From positions 62,001 to 126,000 of the forward strand of contig NZ_JOAJ01000007.1 of assembly GCF_000720425.1 (NCBI RefSeq): a stretch of 64,000 nt of DNA. The letters run 5' to 3'. The translations under genes and the position numbers were made by a program. Below, piece after piece: positions 16,309 through 25,775 of the stretch (its first letter is position 1; each line of letters begins with the position of its first letter). Below the pieces are notes generated by a model. The model had not been told where the DNA came from, made no database searches, and saw only the letters and a list, made by a program, of their open reading frames with translations. The stretch comes from Nocardia rhamnosiphila NBRC 108938. Lineage in GTDB: Bacteria > Actinomycetota > Actinomycetes > Mycobacteriales > Mycobacteriaceae.

Positions 16309-17685
16309 ATGTCCGAAACCATGACCTCGGGGCCGGCCGTCCCCGACGGCCGGCCCCCGGCCACCGAACCGACGTCCTCGCGGACCGCGACGCGCCGCGC
16401 GGTCTGGAACACACTCCGCGGATCGTCGGGCAACCTCGTCGAGTGGTACGACGTCTACGTCTATACCGTGTTCGCGTCGTACTTCGAAAGCCACTTCTTC
16501 GATTCGGCGGACAAGAACTCCACCGTCTACGTGTACGCCATCTTCGCCGTCACGTTCCTCATGCGTCCGGTCGGCTCGTGGTTCTTCGGCCGCTACGCCG
16601 ACCGGCGCGGCCGGCGCGCGGCGCTCACCTTCAGCGTCTCGCTGATGGCGGCGTGTTCGCTGGTGATCGCACTCGTGCCGGGACGCGAGACGATCGGCGT
16701 GGGTGCGGCCGTGATCCTGATCCTGTGCCGGCTGGTGCAGGGATTCGCGACCGGCGGTGAGTACGGTGCGTCGGCCACCTATATGTCCGAGGCGGCCACC
16801 CGGGAACGCCGCGGCTTCTTCTCGTCGTTCCAGTACGTGACCCTCATCGGTGGTCATGTGCTCGCCCAGCTCACGCTGCTGGTGCTGCAGGTGTTCCTGG
16901 ACAAGGCGGAGATCTCCGATTTCGGGTGGCGTATCGCCTTCTTCATCGGCGGTGTGGCCGCGGTCGTGGTGTTCTGGTTGCGCCGGAGCATGGACGAATC
17001 GCTGACCGCGGAACAGCTCGACGCGGTCCGGCGCGGTGAAGACTCCGAATCGGGCTCCCTCCGCGTGCTGCTGGCCGAGTACTGGCGGCCGCTGCTGGTG
17101 TGCTTCCTGGTCACCATGGGTGGCACCCTCGCGTTCTACACCTACAGCGTGAACGCCCCGGCCATGGTCAAGACCGCGTTCGAAGGTCAGGGTATGACCG
17201 CCACCTATATCAACCTGGCCGGGCTGGTCTTCCTCATGCTGTTGCAGCCGGTCGGTGGGCTGATCAGCGACAAGGTGGGCCGCAAACCCGTCCTGGTGTT
17301 CTTCGGCATCGGCGGGGTCCTCTACACCTGGTTCCTCATCACCTTCCTCCAGGACGCCACCTCGGTGGCGGCGACACTGGTGGTGACCTGCGTCGGCTAC
17401 GTGCTGCTCACCGGCTACACGTCGATCAATGCCATCGTCAAAGCCGAACTGTTCCCCTCACATATCCGGGCGCTGGGAGTCGGTGTCGGATACGCCCTGG
17501 CCAATTCGGTGTTCGGCGGTACCGCCCCGATGATCTACCAGGCCGCGAAGAACGGCGGACAGGTGCCGTGGTTCATCGGGTATGTGACGGTCGTCATCGG
17601 TATCTCGCTGGTCGTCTATCTCTTCGTACTGAAGAACAAGACCGAGACCGCACTGGACAGAGAACAGGGGCGCGCGTTCCATTGA
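16309..17685 (+). CDS. MFS transporter, metabolite:H+ symporter (MHS) type
   Basis: A 458-residue, 12-helix permease. SSGNLVEWYDVYVYT opens helix 1, and GRYADRRGRRAAL after helix 2 is the MFS motif A; RLVQGFATGGEYGASATYMS marks the MHS subfamily (KgtP, ProP, citrate and shikimate permeases). Such carriers import small carboxylates or betaines with protons. The C-terminal signature VGRKPVLVFFG repeats motif A in the second half. A strong terminator follows at 17759. The substrate cannot be read from the sequence; the neighbouring GntR regulator and CoA genes suggest an organic acid. Confidence 0.9.
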   Translation: MSETMTSGPAVPDGRPPATEPTSSRTATRRAVWNTLRGSSGNLVEWYDVYVYTVFASYFESHFFDSADKNSTVYVYAIFAVTFLMRPVGSWFFGRYADRRGRRAALTFSVSLMAACSLVIALVPGRETIGVGAAVILILCRLVQGFATGGEYGASATYMSEAATRERRGFFSSFQYVTLIGGHVLAQLTLLVLQVFLDKAEISDFGWRIAFFIGGVAAVVVFWLRRSMDESLTAEQLDAVRRGEDSESGSLRVLLAEYWRPLLVCFLVTMGGTLAFYTYSVNAPAMVKTAFEGQGMTATYINLAGLVFLMLLQPVGGLISDKVGRKPVLVFFGIGGVLYTWFLITFLQDATSVAATLVVTCVGYVLLTGYTSINAIVKAELFPSHIRALGVGVGYALANSVFGGTAPMIYQAAKNGGQVPWFIGYVTVVIGISLVVYLFVLKNKTETALDREQGRAFH

Positions 17686-18011
17686 TCCCGCGGTACCCGG
17701 ACGCCCCGGCGCACATTCCGGTGGCGACCACCTCGGGCCGCGTCCTGATGTAGTCGAGCGGCCCCCGTCGGTGACGGGGGCCGCCGTGGTTCGGGATACC
17801 GCCTCCGCGGTATCGCGTCCGGCGCCGACATGGCGCAGCGAGCCGTCCCGGCGGAATCCATCCACAATGGGAGTCGGCCCGGTCCGGGCACTACCGTGGT
17901 CTCCGGCGTGCCACGTCGAACGCGAGCCGCACACCGATGACGGTGCGGCAGAAACACCGGCTCCTTCGCGGGGCAGGTCGGGCGTATTCCGGATCCAGAG
18001 GGCAGGAGAGC
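17686..18011. other. Intergenic region between transporter and GntR gene
   Basis: A 326-bp gap. It starts with a terminator (17759-17783) and ends with the GGCAGGAGAGC ribosome binding site of the regulator. An in-frame ATG at 17937 upstream of the regulator lacks a ribosome binding site. Nothing else is seen. Confidence 0.5.
17759..17783 (+). terminator. Terminator hairpin after MHS transporter
   Basis: CGGCCCCCGTC and GACGGGGGCCG form a perfect 11-bp GC-rich stem with a GGT loop, 74 bp past the transporter stop. There is no U tract. Confidence 0.65.
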
Positions 18012-18761
18012 ATGAAGGCAGACCGGGAGCGGGCCGCGGAACCAGCGCATCAGAAGGTGTCCCGGGAACTGCGCCAGGGCATTGCCGCGGGCGACTATCG
18101 CGGCGGCGGCAAACTTCCGACCGAAGCGGAACTCGCGCAACGGTACGGGGTCAGCCGCCAGACGGTGCGCCGCGCTTTCCAGGATCTCGTCGCCGACGGG
18201 ACGGTCTACCGCGTCCCCGGCCGCGGCACGTTCGCCACCGAGTCCGAGGGCCATTACCTGCGTCATCACGGCTCGATCGAGGACCTGATGAACCTGTCCG
18301 CGGACACCACCATGGAGGTGCTCACACCACTGCATCGCCGGGTCGATATCGAGGCCGCCGGCAGGCTGCGACTCGATACCGACATCGTCTACACCGTGAC
18401 CTTCCGCCGCATACACGAAGGCGTCCCGTTCGTCCTGACCACGGTGCACCTGCCCGAGCACATCGGCAAGCACCTCGCCGGCCTCGCCGAGGTGGCCGCC
18501 GGCGGGGCGAGTTCCCATACCGTCATCGGATTGCTCGAACCCCGTCTCGACAGCCCGATAGTCGAAGCCGCACAGTCGATCACGGTGGCCGGTGCCGACG
18601 GCGAAGTCGCGGCCGGGCTCGGCTGCGAGCAGGGCCATCCCATGCTCCGGGTCGACCGGCTCTACTCGGATGCCGCCGGTCGGCCCGTCGACCTGTCGGT
18701 CAGTTACTTCTTGCCCGAGCACTACACCTATCGGGTGACGCTGCGCCGCAGCACGCCCTGA
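18012..18761 (+). CDS. GntR-family regulator, HutC subfamily (HTH + UTRA)
   Basis: A 249-residue regulator. The winged HTH occupies about 15-85 (LPTEAELAQRYGVSRQTVRR, DGTVYRVPGRGTF). A UTRA ligand-binding domain follows (about 100-245) with VYTVTFRRIHEGVPFVLTTV-type strands and SVSYFLPEHY at the end. UTRA domains bind small acids or sugars that release the operator. The ATG at 18012 is chosen because GGCAGGAG precedes it; the frame extends to 17937 without one. A terminator follows, then the acyl-CoA dehydrogenase gene, which is a candidate target together with the upstream transporter. Confidence 0.92.
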   Translation: MKADRERAAEPAHQKVSRELRQGIAAGDYRGGGKLPTEAELAQRYGVSRQTVRRAFQDLVADGTVYRVPGRGTFATESEGHYLRHHGSIEDLMNLSADTTMEVLTPLHRRVDIEAAGRLRLDTDIVYTVTFRRIHEGVPFVLTTVHLPEHIGKHLAGLAEVAAGGASSHTVIGLLEPRLDSPIVEAAQSITVAGADGEVAAGLGCEQGHPMLRVDRLYSDAAGRPVDLSVSYFLPEHYTYRVTLRRSTP

Positions 18762-18776
18762 CGTTCCGGTCCCGGT

Positions 18777-18815
18777 AGCGCGCTTCCACACCACTGGAGG
18801 CGCGCTTTATTTATC
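18777..18815 (+). terminator. Rho-independent terminator of the GntR gene
   Basis: AGCGCGCTTCCA pairs with TGGAGGCGCGCT (12 bp with one G-U) around CACCAC and is followed by TTATTTAT. It lies 16 bp past the stop codon, so transcription of the regulator gene ends before the acyl-CoA dehydrogenase gene. Confidence 0.75.
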
Positions 18816-18825
18816 CGTCAAACCG

Positions 18826-18852
18826 TTCTATTTGTACGTACTTATGATAGAA
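18826..18852. promoter_or_regulatory. Inverted repeat TTCTAT-N15-ATAGAA before acyl-CoA dehydrogenase gene
   Basis: Half-sites TTCTAT (18826-18831) and ATAGAA (18847-18852) flank a perfect 8-bp palindrome GTACGTAC (18834-18841). TATGAT (18843-18848) could be a -10 box. The half-sites match those of the palindromes at 20754 and 36607, so this may be a spaced operator of the same regulator, or an unrelated site for the adjacent HutC-type GntR. Confidence 0.45.
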
Positions 18853-18955
18853 ATGACCGGACTTAATGTTGCCACGACCGGACCCGGGAACGAGAGTGCC
18901 CGGCCCCGGTCGAGATCGCGCGCGAGGCACGGTCGCAGAGCGAGGAGAACGTCTT

Positions 18956-20149
18956 ATGAGCCGGCTGTGCAGCACCGAAGGATTGACCGAGGACCAGACC
19001 GAGATCATCCGAACGGTCCGGATCTTCGTAGAGAAGAAGATCCTCCCGGTGGCCACCGAGCTCGAACACGCCGACGAGTACCCGCAGGAAATCGTCGACG
19101 GGCTCAAGGAGCTGGGCATTTTCGGGTTGATGATCCCCGAGGAGTACGGCGGACTGGGTGAGTCGCTGCTGACCTACGCGTTGTGCGTCGAAGAGATCGC
19201 CCGCGGGTGGATGAGCGTCTCGGGGGTGATCAACACCCACTTCATCGTTGCCTACATGCTCATGCGGCACGGTACCGACGAGCAGAAGCGCAAGTACCTG
19301 CCGAGAATGGCCACCGGTGAGGTGCGGGGCTCGTTCTCGATGTCGGAGCCCGGCCTGGGCTCGGATGTCGCCGCGATCAAGACCCGGGCGGTCCTGGGCG
19401 AGGACGGCCGGTACACGATCGACGGCCAGAAGATGTGGCTGACCAACGGCGGCACGTCCAACCTCATCGCGGTGCTCGTGAAGAGTGATGAGGGCGCCGA
19501 CAGCGTCTACAAGAACCTGACGACGTTCTTGATCGAGAAGGAAGCCGGCTACGGCGAGACCGCCCCGGGCCTGACCATCCCCGGCAAGATCGACAAAATG
19601 GGCTACAAGGGGGTCGACACCACCGAGGCCGTCTTCGCGGGTCACCGGGTTGCGGCCGGCCAGATCCTCGGCGGGGTGCCGGGCAAAGGCTTCTACCACA
19701 TGATGGACGGTGTCGAGGTCGGCCGCGTCAATGTCGCCGCCCGGGCCTGTGGAATCGCACTGCGGGCTTTCGAATTGGCGATCACCTACGCTCAGCAGCG
19801 CGAAACCTTCGGCAAGCAGATCGCCGATCACCAGGCGATCCTGTTCCGCCTCGCGGAGATGGCCACCAAGGTCGAGGCCGCCCACGCGATGATGGTCAAG
19901 GCCGCCCGGCTCAAGGACACCGGCGAACGCAACGACGTGGGCGCCGGTATGGCGAAGATGCTCGCCGCGGAGTACTGCAACGAGGTCGTCCAGGACTCCT
20001 TCCGCATCCACGGCGGTTACGGCTACTCCAAGGAGTACGAGATCGAGCGCCTCTACCGCGAGGCCGCCTTCATGCTGATCGGCGAGGGCACCTCCGATAT
20101 CCAGAAGATGATCATCGGCCGCGCGCTGCTCGCGGACTACCGGATCTAG
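18956..20149 (+). CDS. Acyl-CoA dehydrogenase
   Basis: A 397-residue flavoenzyme that oxidises an acyl-CoA to the 2-enoyl-CoA, passing electrons to ETF. Motifs are complete: FSMSEPGLGSDVAAIKT (FAD region), QRETFGKQIADHQAI, QDSFRIHGGYGYSKEYEIER and the catalytic-base segment IGEGTSDIQ, whose Glu is at the usual position. The ATG at 18956 follows CGAGGAGAACG; an upstream in-frame ATG at 18866 lacks a ribosome binding site. It opens the plus-strand CoA-ester cluster. The acyl substrate is unknown; short or branched chains are typical for this sequence type. Confidence 0.93.
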   Translation: MSRLCSTEGLTEDQTEIIRTVRIFVEKKILPVATELEHADEYPQEIVDGLKELGIFGLMIPEEYGGLGESLLTYALCVEEIARGWMSVSGVINTHFIVAYMLMRHGTDEQKRKYLPRMATGEVRGSFSMSEPGLGSDVAAIKTRAVLGEDGRYTIDGQKMWLTNGGTSNLIAVLVKSDEGADSVYKNLTTFLIEKEAGYGETAPGLTIPGKIDKMGYKGVDTTEAVFAGHRVAAGQILGGVPGKGFYHMMDGVEVGRVNVAARACGIALRAFELAITYAQQRETFGKQIADHQAILFRLAEMATKVEAAHAMMVKAARLKDTGERNDVGAGMAKMLAAEYCNEVVQDSFRIHGGYGYSKEYEIERLYREAAFMLIGEGTSDIQKMIIGRALLADYRI

Positions 20150-20163
20150 GCTCGCGCCGAGCC
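20149..20163 (+). terminator. Short hairpin after acyl-CoA dehydrogenase
   Basis: GGCTCG and CGAGCC form a 6-bp stem with a 3-nt loop starting at the stop codon, followed by TTCTTTCC about 5 bases later. It separates this gene from the convergent stress protein gene. Confidence 0.4.
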
Positions 20164-20195
20164 GGAATTCTTTCCTATGGTGACCGATCCGCGCG

Positions 20196-20627
20196 TCAGC
20201 GCTCGTGGGTGTGTGCGATATAGACGTCACAGTGCGCCCGGCTCGCGACATCGCGCGCGATGCTGCCGAGGACGCGGGCGAGGCCCTGTACCCGTTTGTT
20301 GCCGACGACGATGAGATCCGCGGCGCGTTGTTCGGCGACCCGGACCAGCACCTCCCCGGGCTTCCCCTCGATCGCGTGCGCATGCAGGACGATCGTCTGG
20401 CACTGCGCCTGCAGGGCCCGGCCCACCTCGACGGCCGTGCGCCGGGCCTCGTCCTCGGTCGACCGGACGAGCTCGTCGCTGCCCTGCCGGAACCGCTCGA
20501 TCTCCAAGCGCTCGTACGCGCAGACCACGTGGAGTTCGGCGCCCAGCGCCTCGGCCAACCGCGCGGCCCGCTCCGCCGCACGCGCGGCGGTGGGGCTGCC
20601 GTCCACACCGGTGACGATCGTTTTCAT
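20196..20627 (-). CDS. Universal stress protein (UspA family)
   Basis: A 143-residue single-domain Usp. It starts MKTIVTGVDGSPTA (strand 1 and ligand loop) and contains DLIVVGNKRVQGLARVLGSI, the ATP-binding G-2x-G-9x-G-type region in modified form, followed by SRAHCDVYIAH. Such proteins bind ATP or AMP and respond to stress or energy limitation. The ATG at 20627 is supported by AGAAGAGG; the frame extends upstream without one. It is on the opposite strand inside the CoA-ester cluster and shares its promoter region with the enoyl-CoA hydratase-like gene. Confidence 0.9.
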   Translation of the reverse strand: MKTIVTGVDGSPTAARAAERAARLAEALGAELHVVCAYERLEIERFRQGSDELVRSTEDEARRTAVEVGRALQAQCQTIVLHAHAIEGKPGEVLVRVAEQRAADLIVVGNKRVQGLARVLGSIARDVASRAHCDVYIAHTHER

Positions 20628-20753
20628 CCCGTACCTCTTCTCTCCGCCCGCCGATGCCGTACCCGGCGCCGGGCGATACCTGCCCGCCCGGGAATTGCCG
20701 TGCTCCCGGGCAGCCGCACGAACTCTCGACAGAGTAGTCACCCATACTATATT

Positions 20754-20763
20754 TTCTATAGAT
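20754..20763. promoter_or_regulatory. TTCTATAGAT operator-like site at the 20765 gene start
   Basis: TTCTATAGAT differs in one base from the perfect palindrome TTCTATAGAA at 36607. It ends 1 bp before the ATG at 20765. The surrounding ACTATATTTTC is AT-rich and there is no ribosome binding site, so the gene may be leaderless with a promoter overlapping the operator. Confidence 0.5.
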
Positions 20764-20764
20764 T

Positions 20765-21553
20765 ATGACTTCCGAGACAGCTCCACCACCCGTTCACCAG
20801 GAGCAACCGGGCCCCGGGGTCACCGTCCTGAGAATCGACCGCCCGCACCGCCGCAACGCTCTCGACGCACCTACCGTGGAGCTGCTGCGAACCGGTCTGG
20901 CCGACGCCGCCCGCCGCCGGGACGCGGCCGTGGTCATCACCGGGGGCGACGAATTCTTCTCGTCCGGAGGCGATGTGGCATCGATGCCCGGACCCGAGGA
21001 CGGTCTGCTCGCCCCCGCGGCGCGGTTGGCCCTGATCCACGACCTGGTGACGTCCATGGTGCGCGCCGACCAGGTGATCGTCGCCGCCGTCGAGCGGTAC
21101 GCGATCGGTGCCGCCTGGGGCATCGTCCTCGCCTGCGACCTGGTCGTCGCCGGGGAGGACGCCTACTTCAAGGCCCCCTTCGCCGCCCGTGGCCTCACGG
21201 CCGACGCCGGGACTGCCTACCACCTTCCGCGCCGGCTGGGACAACAGCGCGCCGCGGCCCACCTGTTCCTCGGCGAGCCGCTCCCCGCCCGGGACGCCCG
21301 GGCCGCGGGGCTGGTCACGGAGACCGTGGCATCCGGAAGCGCGACCGCGCGGGCCGTCGAGCTCGCCACCGTACTGGCGGCCGGCCCGACCCAGTCGAAC
21401 GCCGTCACCAAATCACTGCTCGCCCAGGACCGCGCGGACCTCGCCCAGTTCCTGGCCAACGAACGCACCGCCATGGCCCTGGCGAACCACGGGACCGATG
21501 CACAGGAAGGCAAGCGGGCCTTCCTCGAAGGACGGGAGCCACGCTTCTCATGA
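20765..21553 (+). CDS. Enoyl-CoA hydratase/isomerase-family protein
   Basis: A 262-residue crotonase-fold protein. It has the CoA-binding start (LRIDRPHRRNALDAPTVELL), the oxyanion segment FFSSGGDVASM and the second one (AIGAAWGIVLACD). Neither catalytic Glu of true enoyl-CoA hydratases is kept: Gly and Phe occupy the usual positions (GIVLACD; KAPFAARG). An Asp in LTADAGTAYHLPR matches the position used by PaaG-type isomerases, so double-bond isomerisation is more likely than hydration (inference). It overlaps the CoA-transferase gene by 4 bp. The start has no ribosome binding site and is probably leaderless. Confidence 0.88.
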   Translation: MTSETAPPPVHQEQPGPGVTVLRIDRPHRRNALDAPTVELLRTGLADAARRRDAAVVITGGDEFFSSGGDVASMPGPEDGLLAPAARLALIHDLVTSMVRADQVIVAAVERYAIGAAWGIVLACDLVVAGEDAYFKAPFAARGLTADAGTAYHLPRRLGQQRAAAHLFLGEPLPARDARAAGLVTETVASGSATARAVELATVLAAGPTQSNAVTKSLLAQDRADLAQFLANERTAMALANHGTDAQEGKRAFLEGREPRFS

Positions 21554-22776
21554 GCACCACCCCCCTGGCCCATCTCCAGGTGGTCGAATGCGCCACCTTC
21601 GTAGCCGGACCCTCCTGCGGTATGAACCTCGCCCAGCTGGGGGCCGAGGTCATCCGGGTCGACCTCCCCGGCGGCGGCAGCGACCACCTGCGCTGGCCGC
21701 TGGCCCACACCGGTGCCAGCCTCTACTGGGCGAACCTCAACAAGGGAAAGCGATCGGTCGCGCTGGACTACCGCACCCCGGAGGGACGAGAACTGCTCCT
21801 GGCGCTCTGCACCAGACCGGGACCGGGCGCGGGCATCCTCGTCGACAATGTGGCGGGGCGGCACCGGGTGACGCATGAGGATCTCACCGCTCGGCGCCCC
21901 GACGCGATCTCGGTGCACGTGCTCGGTTTCCCCGACGGACGCCCCGCCGTCGATTACACGGTGAACGCCGCGGTCGGGATCCCCGAGATGACGGGACCGG
22001 GCGGTCCCGCGGACCCGGTCAACCATGTCCTGCCGGCCTGGGACCTGCTCACGGGCGCTTCCGCCGCTCTCGGGGTGGTGGCCGCGGTGAGCCGGCGCGA
22101 GCAGACCGGTGCGGGGTCGCGCCTCGACATCGCGCTGGCCGATGTGGCCTTGTCCGCGGTGGGAGCGCTGGGCTGGCTGTCCGAGTCCGAGCAACACGGG
22201 GACCGCGCGCCGCACGGCAACCATCTCTACGGCAGCTTCGGCACCGATTTCGCCACCGCCGACGGCCGGCGTGTCATGGTCGTCGCCCTGACCGAGGGGC
22301 AGTGGCGAGCACTCGGCGAGGTCACCGGGACCGCGCCGGTCTTCGCGGCGCTCGAGACCGCACTCGACACCGACCTGCGGCACGAGTCCGCGCGTTACGA
22401 GTTCCGCGAGACCATCGCGTCGATCCTGCGTCCCTGGTTCGCGGCGCGCTCCCTCGACGAGCTGACCGACCGGCTGAATCGGGCCCGGGTGCTGTGGGGC
22501 CCCTACCGGTCGATGGGTGAGGCCGCCGCGCTGGCCCGCGCGGATACGGGTTCGGTGGCGCGACCGGTCGACCAACCCGGAATCGGGGAGATGCTGGCCA
22601 CCGCGAATCCGCTCCGCTGGGGAGATCACCTCACGGCTCCCGTACCGGCTCCGCGCCTCGGCGCCGACACCGAGGAGGTGCTGGCGCAAGAGCTGGGGCT
22701 GGCCGGGCCCGAGATCGGCCGCCTGCACGATCGCCGGGTGGTCGAATGCGGCCCGGTAGGCGCTTCGTCCGCCTGA
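21550..22776 (+). CDS. CaiB/BaiF-family (class III) CoA-transferase
   Basis: A 408-residue protein. The N-terminal Rossmann part has VVECATFVAGPSCGMNLAQLGAEVIRVD and NLNKGKRSVALDYRTPEGRE, both typical. The central VLPAWDLLTGASAALG contains the Asp that forms the acyl anhydride in class III transferases. These enzymes move CoA from one acyl-CoA to a free acid and would activate or recycle the pathway acid. The ATG is fixed by ATGA overlap with the previous gene. Substrate unknown. Confidence 0.9.
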   Translation: MSTTPLAHLQVVECATFVAGPSCGMNLAQLGAEVIRVDLPGGGSDHLRWPLAHTGASLYWANLNKGKRSVALDYRTPEGRELLLALCTRPGPGAGILVDNVAGRHRVTHEDLTARRPDAISVHVLGFPDGRPAVDYTVNAAVGIPEMTGPGGPADPVNHVLPAWDLLTGASAALGVVAAVSRREQTGAGSRLDIALADVALSAVGALGWLSESEQHGDRAPHGNHLYGSFGTDFATADGRRVMVVALTEGQWRALGEVTGTAPVFAALETALDTDLRHESARYEFRETIASILRPWFAARSLDELTDRLNRARVLWGPYRSMGEAAALARADTGSVARPVDQPGIGEMLATANPLRWGDHLTAPVPAPRLGADTEEVLAQELGLAGPEIGRLHDRRVVECGPVGASSA

Positions 22777-22851
22777 CCCGGTCGCCCCGATCGTCGAACC
22801 CCTCCCTCCGTCCCCGACTTCCCCTCCGCAGCACCGACAGGAAGGCCTCTC

Positions 22852-23592
22852 ATGACCGCGCTCCTCACCGACAAAACCGCCGTCGTCACCGGCGGCGCCC
22901 AGGGCATCGGCCTGGCCATCGCCCGGCTGTACCTCGAGCACGGCGCCCGGGTCGTCATCGGCGACCTCGACGAAGCCGCCGCACGGGCCGCCGTCGCGGA
23001 GCTCGGCCACGACCGGGCCCGCGCCGTCCGGTGTGATGTCGTCGACGCCGCACAGGTTCAAAACTTGGTCGATACGGCCGTCACCGAATTCGGCTCCCTC
23101 GACGTCTTCGTCAACAACGCCGGTATCACCCGGGACGCGACCATGCGCACCATGACCGAGGACGACTTCGACCTCGTCGTGCGGGTCCACCTGAAGGGCA
23201 CCTGGAACGGCACCCGGCTGGCCGCGGCCCGGATGCGGGAACAGAAGTCGGGCGCGATCGTCAATATCTCCTCGCTGTCCGGCAAGGTCGGCATGGTCGG
23301 CCAGACCAACTACTCGGCCGCCAAGGCCGGGATCGTGGGGCTCACCAAGGCGGCGGCCAAGGAGATGGCACACCACGGGGTGCGCATCAACGCGATCCAG
23401 CCGGGGCTGATCAGGTCGGCGATGACCGAGGCGATGCCGCAGAAGGCGTGGGACCAGAAGATGGCGGAGATCCCCATGCAGCGGCCGGGTGAGCCGCAGG
23501 AGGTCGCCGGTGCCGCGCTGTTCTACGCCTCGTCCCTGTCCTCCTATATGACCGGCACCGTGGCCGAGGTGACCGGCGGGCGGTTCATGTGA
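22852..23592 (+). CDS. Short-chain dehydrogenase/reductase (FabG-like)
   Basis: A 246-residue classical SDR. Cofactor motif [10 protein letters not shown] (14-23), NNAG (about 86-89), catalytic Ser in NISSLSG, and Y-x-x-x-K in NYSAAKAG. It likely oxidises 3-hydroxyacyl-CoA to 3-oxoacyl-CoA in this cluster, with NAD(P). CAGGAAGG gives a good ribosome binding site before the ATG at 22852. The stop overlaps the next GTG start (GTGA), showing coupling. Confidence 0.92.
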   Translation: MTALLTDKTAVVTGGAQGIGLAIARLYLEHGARVVIGDLDEAAARAAVAELGHDRARAVRCDVVDAAQVQNLVDTAVTEFGSLDVFVNNAGITRDATMRTMTEDDFDLVVRVHLKGTWNGTRLAAARMREQKSGAIVNISSLSGKVGMVGQTNYSAAKAGIVGLTKAAAKEMAHHGVRINAIQPGLIRSAMTEAMPQKAWDQKMAEIPMQRPGEPQEVAGAALFYASSLSSYMTGTVAEVTGGRFM

Positions 23593-24476
23593 GCGCGCCG
23601 CGGGAGAGCGTCGAAGACCGCGTCGTCGACCCGGTCGCGGCGGCGGGTCTGGCCGGCCTGCTCGGTGCGACGGATCTGGACCTGCGGGCGGGCGCCCCAC
23701 TGCCACCACTGTGGCACTGGGCCACACTCTCCCGGTGGCCCGCCCCGAACACGCTGGGCCCGGACGGGCACCCCCGCCGTGGGACCGGGATCATGCCGGA
23801 CGTCGCCCTGCCACGGCGGATGTTCGGCGGCGGCAGCCTCACCTTCTACGCTGCGCTCCCGGTAGGCGGTGAGGTCACCGTGACCTCACGCGCGTCGGAG
23901 CCGCGGGAGCGGAAGGGCCGCACCGGGCCGCTGATCCTGGTCGACCTGACCGTCCGGGTACACGACCGGACCGGCACCCTGCTGCTGGAGGAGATCCAGA
24001 ACATCGTCTATACGGGCGCGCGGCAGGAGTCGGCGACGGCCGAGCCCGCGCCCGTGCCACTCACCGCGGAGCTGATCGGTCCACCCCGGAGCACCGAGGA
24101 GGGTGCGACGAGATGGGACCTGCGCACCGATCCGGTGCACCTGGCCCGGTTCAGCGCGCTCACCGCCAACCCGCACCGGATCCATCTCGACTGGCCCTAT
24201 GCGACCGGAGTCGAGGGTTATCCGGGCCTGGTCGTCCACGGCCCGCTCATGGCGGTGGCGCTGGCCGAGGCGGCCCGGCGCGCCGGCGCCGCCCCGCCCC
24301 GGACACTCCGGCACCGCGGTCTGGCCCCGCTGTTCTGCGGCGAGCCGGCGGAACTGGTGGCGCGGCCGGGGACGAGCCCGGTGCTGGAGGTCGTCTCCCC
24401 CGGGTCTCGCATCCACGCCCGTCTCGAGTTCGACCCCGCGCCGAGTACCGATACCCGCCCGCACCGACGCGGCTGA
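23589..24476 (+). CDS. HTD2/FAS1-like MaoC-type acyl-CoA dehydratase
   Basis: A 295-residue double hot-dog protein. The C-terminal half has [19 protein letters not shown], the hydratase-2 type motif with Asn and His, and [14 protein letters not shown]. The N-terminal half has [20 protein letters not shown]. This arrangement matches the HTD2/mesaconyl-C4-CoA-hydratase type family, which hydrates or dehydrates (sometimes dicarboxylic or branched) acyl-CoAs. The GTG start overlaps the SDR stop by 4 bp. Together with the small MaoC protein it gives the cluster two hydratases. Confidence 0.85.
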   Translation: MSAPRESVEDRVVDPVAAAGLAGLLGATDLDLRAGAPLPPLWHWATLSRWPAPNTLGPDGHPRRGTGIMPDVALPRRMFGGGSLTFYAALPVGGEVTVTSRASEPRERKGRTGPLILVDLTVRVHDRTGTLLLEEIQNIVYTGARQESATAEPAPVPLTAELIGPPRSTEEGATRWDLRTDPVHLARFSALTANPHRIHLDWPYATGVEGYPGLVVHGPLMAVALAEAARRAGAAPPRTLRHRGLAPLFCGEPAELVARPGTSPVLEVVSPGSRIHARLEFDPAPSTDTRPHRRG

Positions 24477-24563
24477 GCAACCATCCAGGGGAGTCGGGAT
24501 GCGATACCTCCGCCTTCGCTCCGGCCTCCGCCAACCGCACGAACCTTGCACAAAGGGAGAATC

Positions 24564-25775
24564 ATGACCGAGGCTGTCATCTGCGAGCCACTGCGCACCC
24601 CCATCGGGGGGTACGGTGGCGTCTTCCGCCCGCTGACCGCGGTGGATCTGGGAGTCACCGTGCTCCGCGAACTCGTCGCGCGCGGCCTGCCGGCCGATGC
24701 CGTCGACGACGTCATCCTGGGAAACTGCAATCCCAACAGTGAGGCACCGGCCATCGGCCGGGTGGTCGCGCTCACCGCCGGTCTTCCGGTCGAGGTGCCG
24801 GGCCAGCAGATCGACCGTCGGTGCGGCTCCGGCCTCCAGGCGATTCTCAACGCGGCGATGATGGTGCAGACCGGAGCGGCCCGGGTGGTGGTCGCGGGCG
24901 GCACCGAAAGCATGAGCAATGTGCCGTTCTACACCACCGACGCCCGCTGGGGGGCGGCCCGCAGCGGTCTGACGATGCACGACGGGCTGGCCCGCGCCCG
25001 CACCACGGCCGGCGGACCCGACTATCCCGTACCCGGCGGGATGATCGAGACGGCGGAGAACGTCCGGCGCGAATACGGCATCACCCGCGAGGCGCAGGAC
25101 GCGCTGGCGCTGGAATCCCATCGCCGCGCCGTGGCCGCCCAGGTATCCGGGGTGTTCGCGGAGGAGATCGTGCCCGTGACGGTGCCCGCGCGGCGCGGCG
25201 CGACGGTCGTCGATACCGACGAGCATCCGCGCGCCGACACCAGCCCGGAATCCCTGGCCGCGCTCCGGCCGATCATGGGACGGACCCTCGACGACGCCAC
25301 GGTCACCGCGGGCAACGCCAGCGGACAGAACGATGCCGCGGCGCTGTGCGTGGTCACCACGCCGGAGCGGGCGGCCGAGCTGGGTCTGCGCCCACTGGTC
25401 CGGCTGGTGTCCTGGGCCGTGGCGGGTGTCCCCCCGCGCACCATGGGTATGGGTCCGGTGCCGGCCACCGCGGCCGCCCTGGAGCGGGCCGGACTCACGC
25501 TGGCCGATATGGACCTGATCGAGCTCAACGAGGCCTTCGCGGTCCAGGCCCTCGCGGTTGTGCAGGAGTGGAAGCTGGGCGAGAGCGACCGCGCGCGCGT
25601 GAACGCGCACGGCTCCGGTATCTCGCTGGGCCATCCCGTGGGCGCCACCGGAGCCCGGCTGGTCGGCACCCTGGCCCGCCAACTCACGCGTACCGGCGGC
25701 CGTTACGGCCTCGCCACGCTGTGTATCGGCGGCGGTCAGGGGCTGGCGGCCGTGGTCGAGCGGGTGGCGGGATGA
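24564..25775 (+). CDS. Acetyl-CoA acetyltransferase-type thiolase
   Basis: A 403-residue thiolase. Nucleophile Cys87 is in [38 protein letters not shown] (catalytic His) and CIGGGQG (second Cys) are complete. It cleaves a 3-oxoacyl-CoA with CoA, the last step of a beta-oxidation-like route. The ATG at 24564 follows AAAGGGAGA; the ATG 18 bases upstream lacks such a site. It overlaps the next gene by 4 bp. Confidence 0.94.
   Translation: MTEAVICEPLRTPIGGYGGVFRPLTAVDLGVTVLRELVARGLPADAVDDVILGNCNPNSEAPAIGRVVALTAGLPVEVPGQQIDRRCGSGLQAILNAAMMVQTGAARVVVAGGTESMSNVPFYTTDARWGAARSGLTMHDGLARARTTAGGPDYPVPGGMIETAENVRREYGITREAQDALALESHRRAVAAQVSGVFAEEIVPVTVPARRGATVVDTDEHPRADTSPESLAALRPIMGRTLDDATVTAGNASGQNDAAALCVVTTPERAAELGLRPLVRLVSWAVAGVPPRTMGMGPVPATAAALERAGLTLADMDLIELNEAFAVQALAVVQEWKLGESDRARVNAHGSGISLGHPVGATGARLVGTLARQLTRTGGRYGLATLCIGGGQGLAAVVERVAG

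Noticed and set aside
18834..18841. GTACGTAC as a HutC-type GntR operator
   Set aside because: It does not fit the GT-N-TA-N-AC consensus of that subfamily; kept only as part of the spaced repeat.
20260..21549. Extension of the CoA-transferase frame upstream
   Set aside because: It overlaps the stress protein and crotonase genes out of frame; the ATGA overlap at 21550 gives the real start.
24821..25771. Extension of the MaoC frame inside the thiolase gene
   Set aside because: Out-of-frame shadow; the coupled ATG at 25772 fits the protein family.
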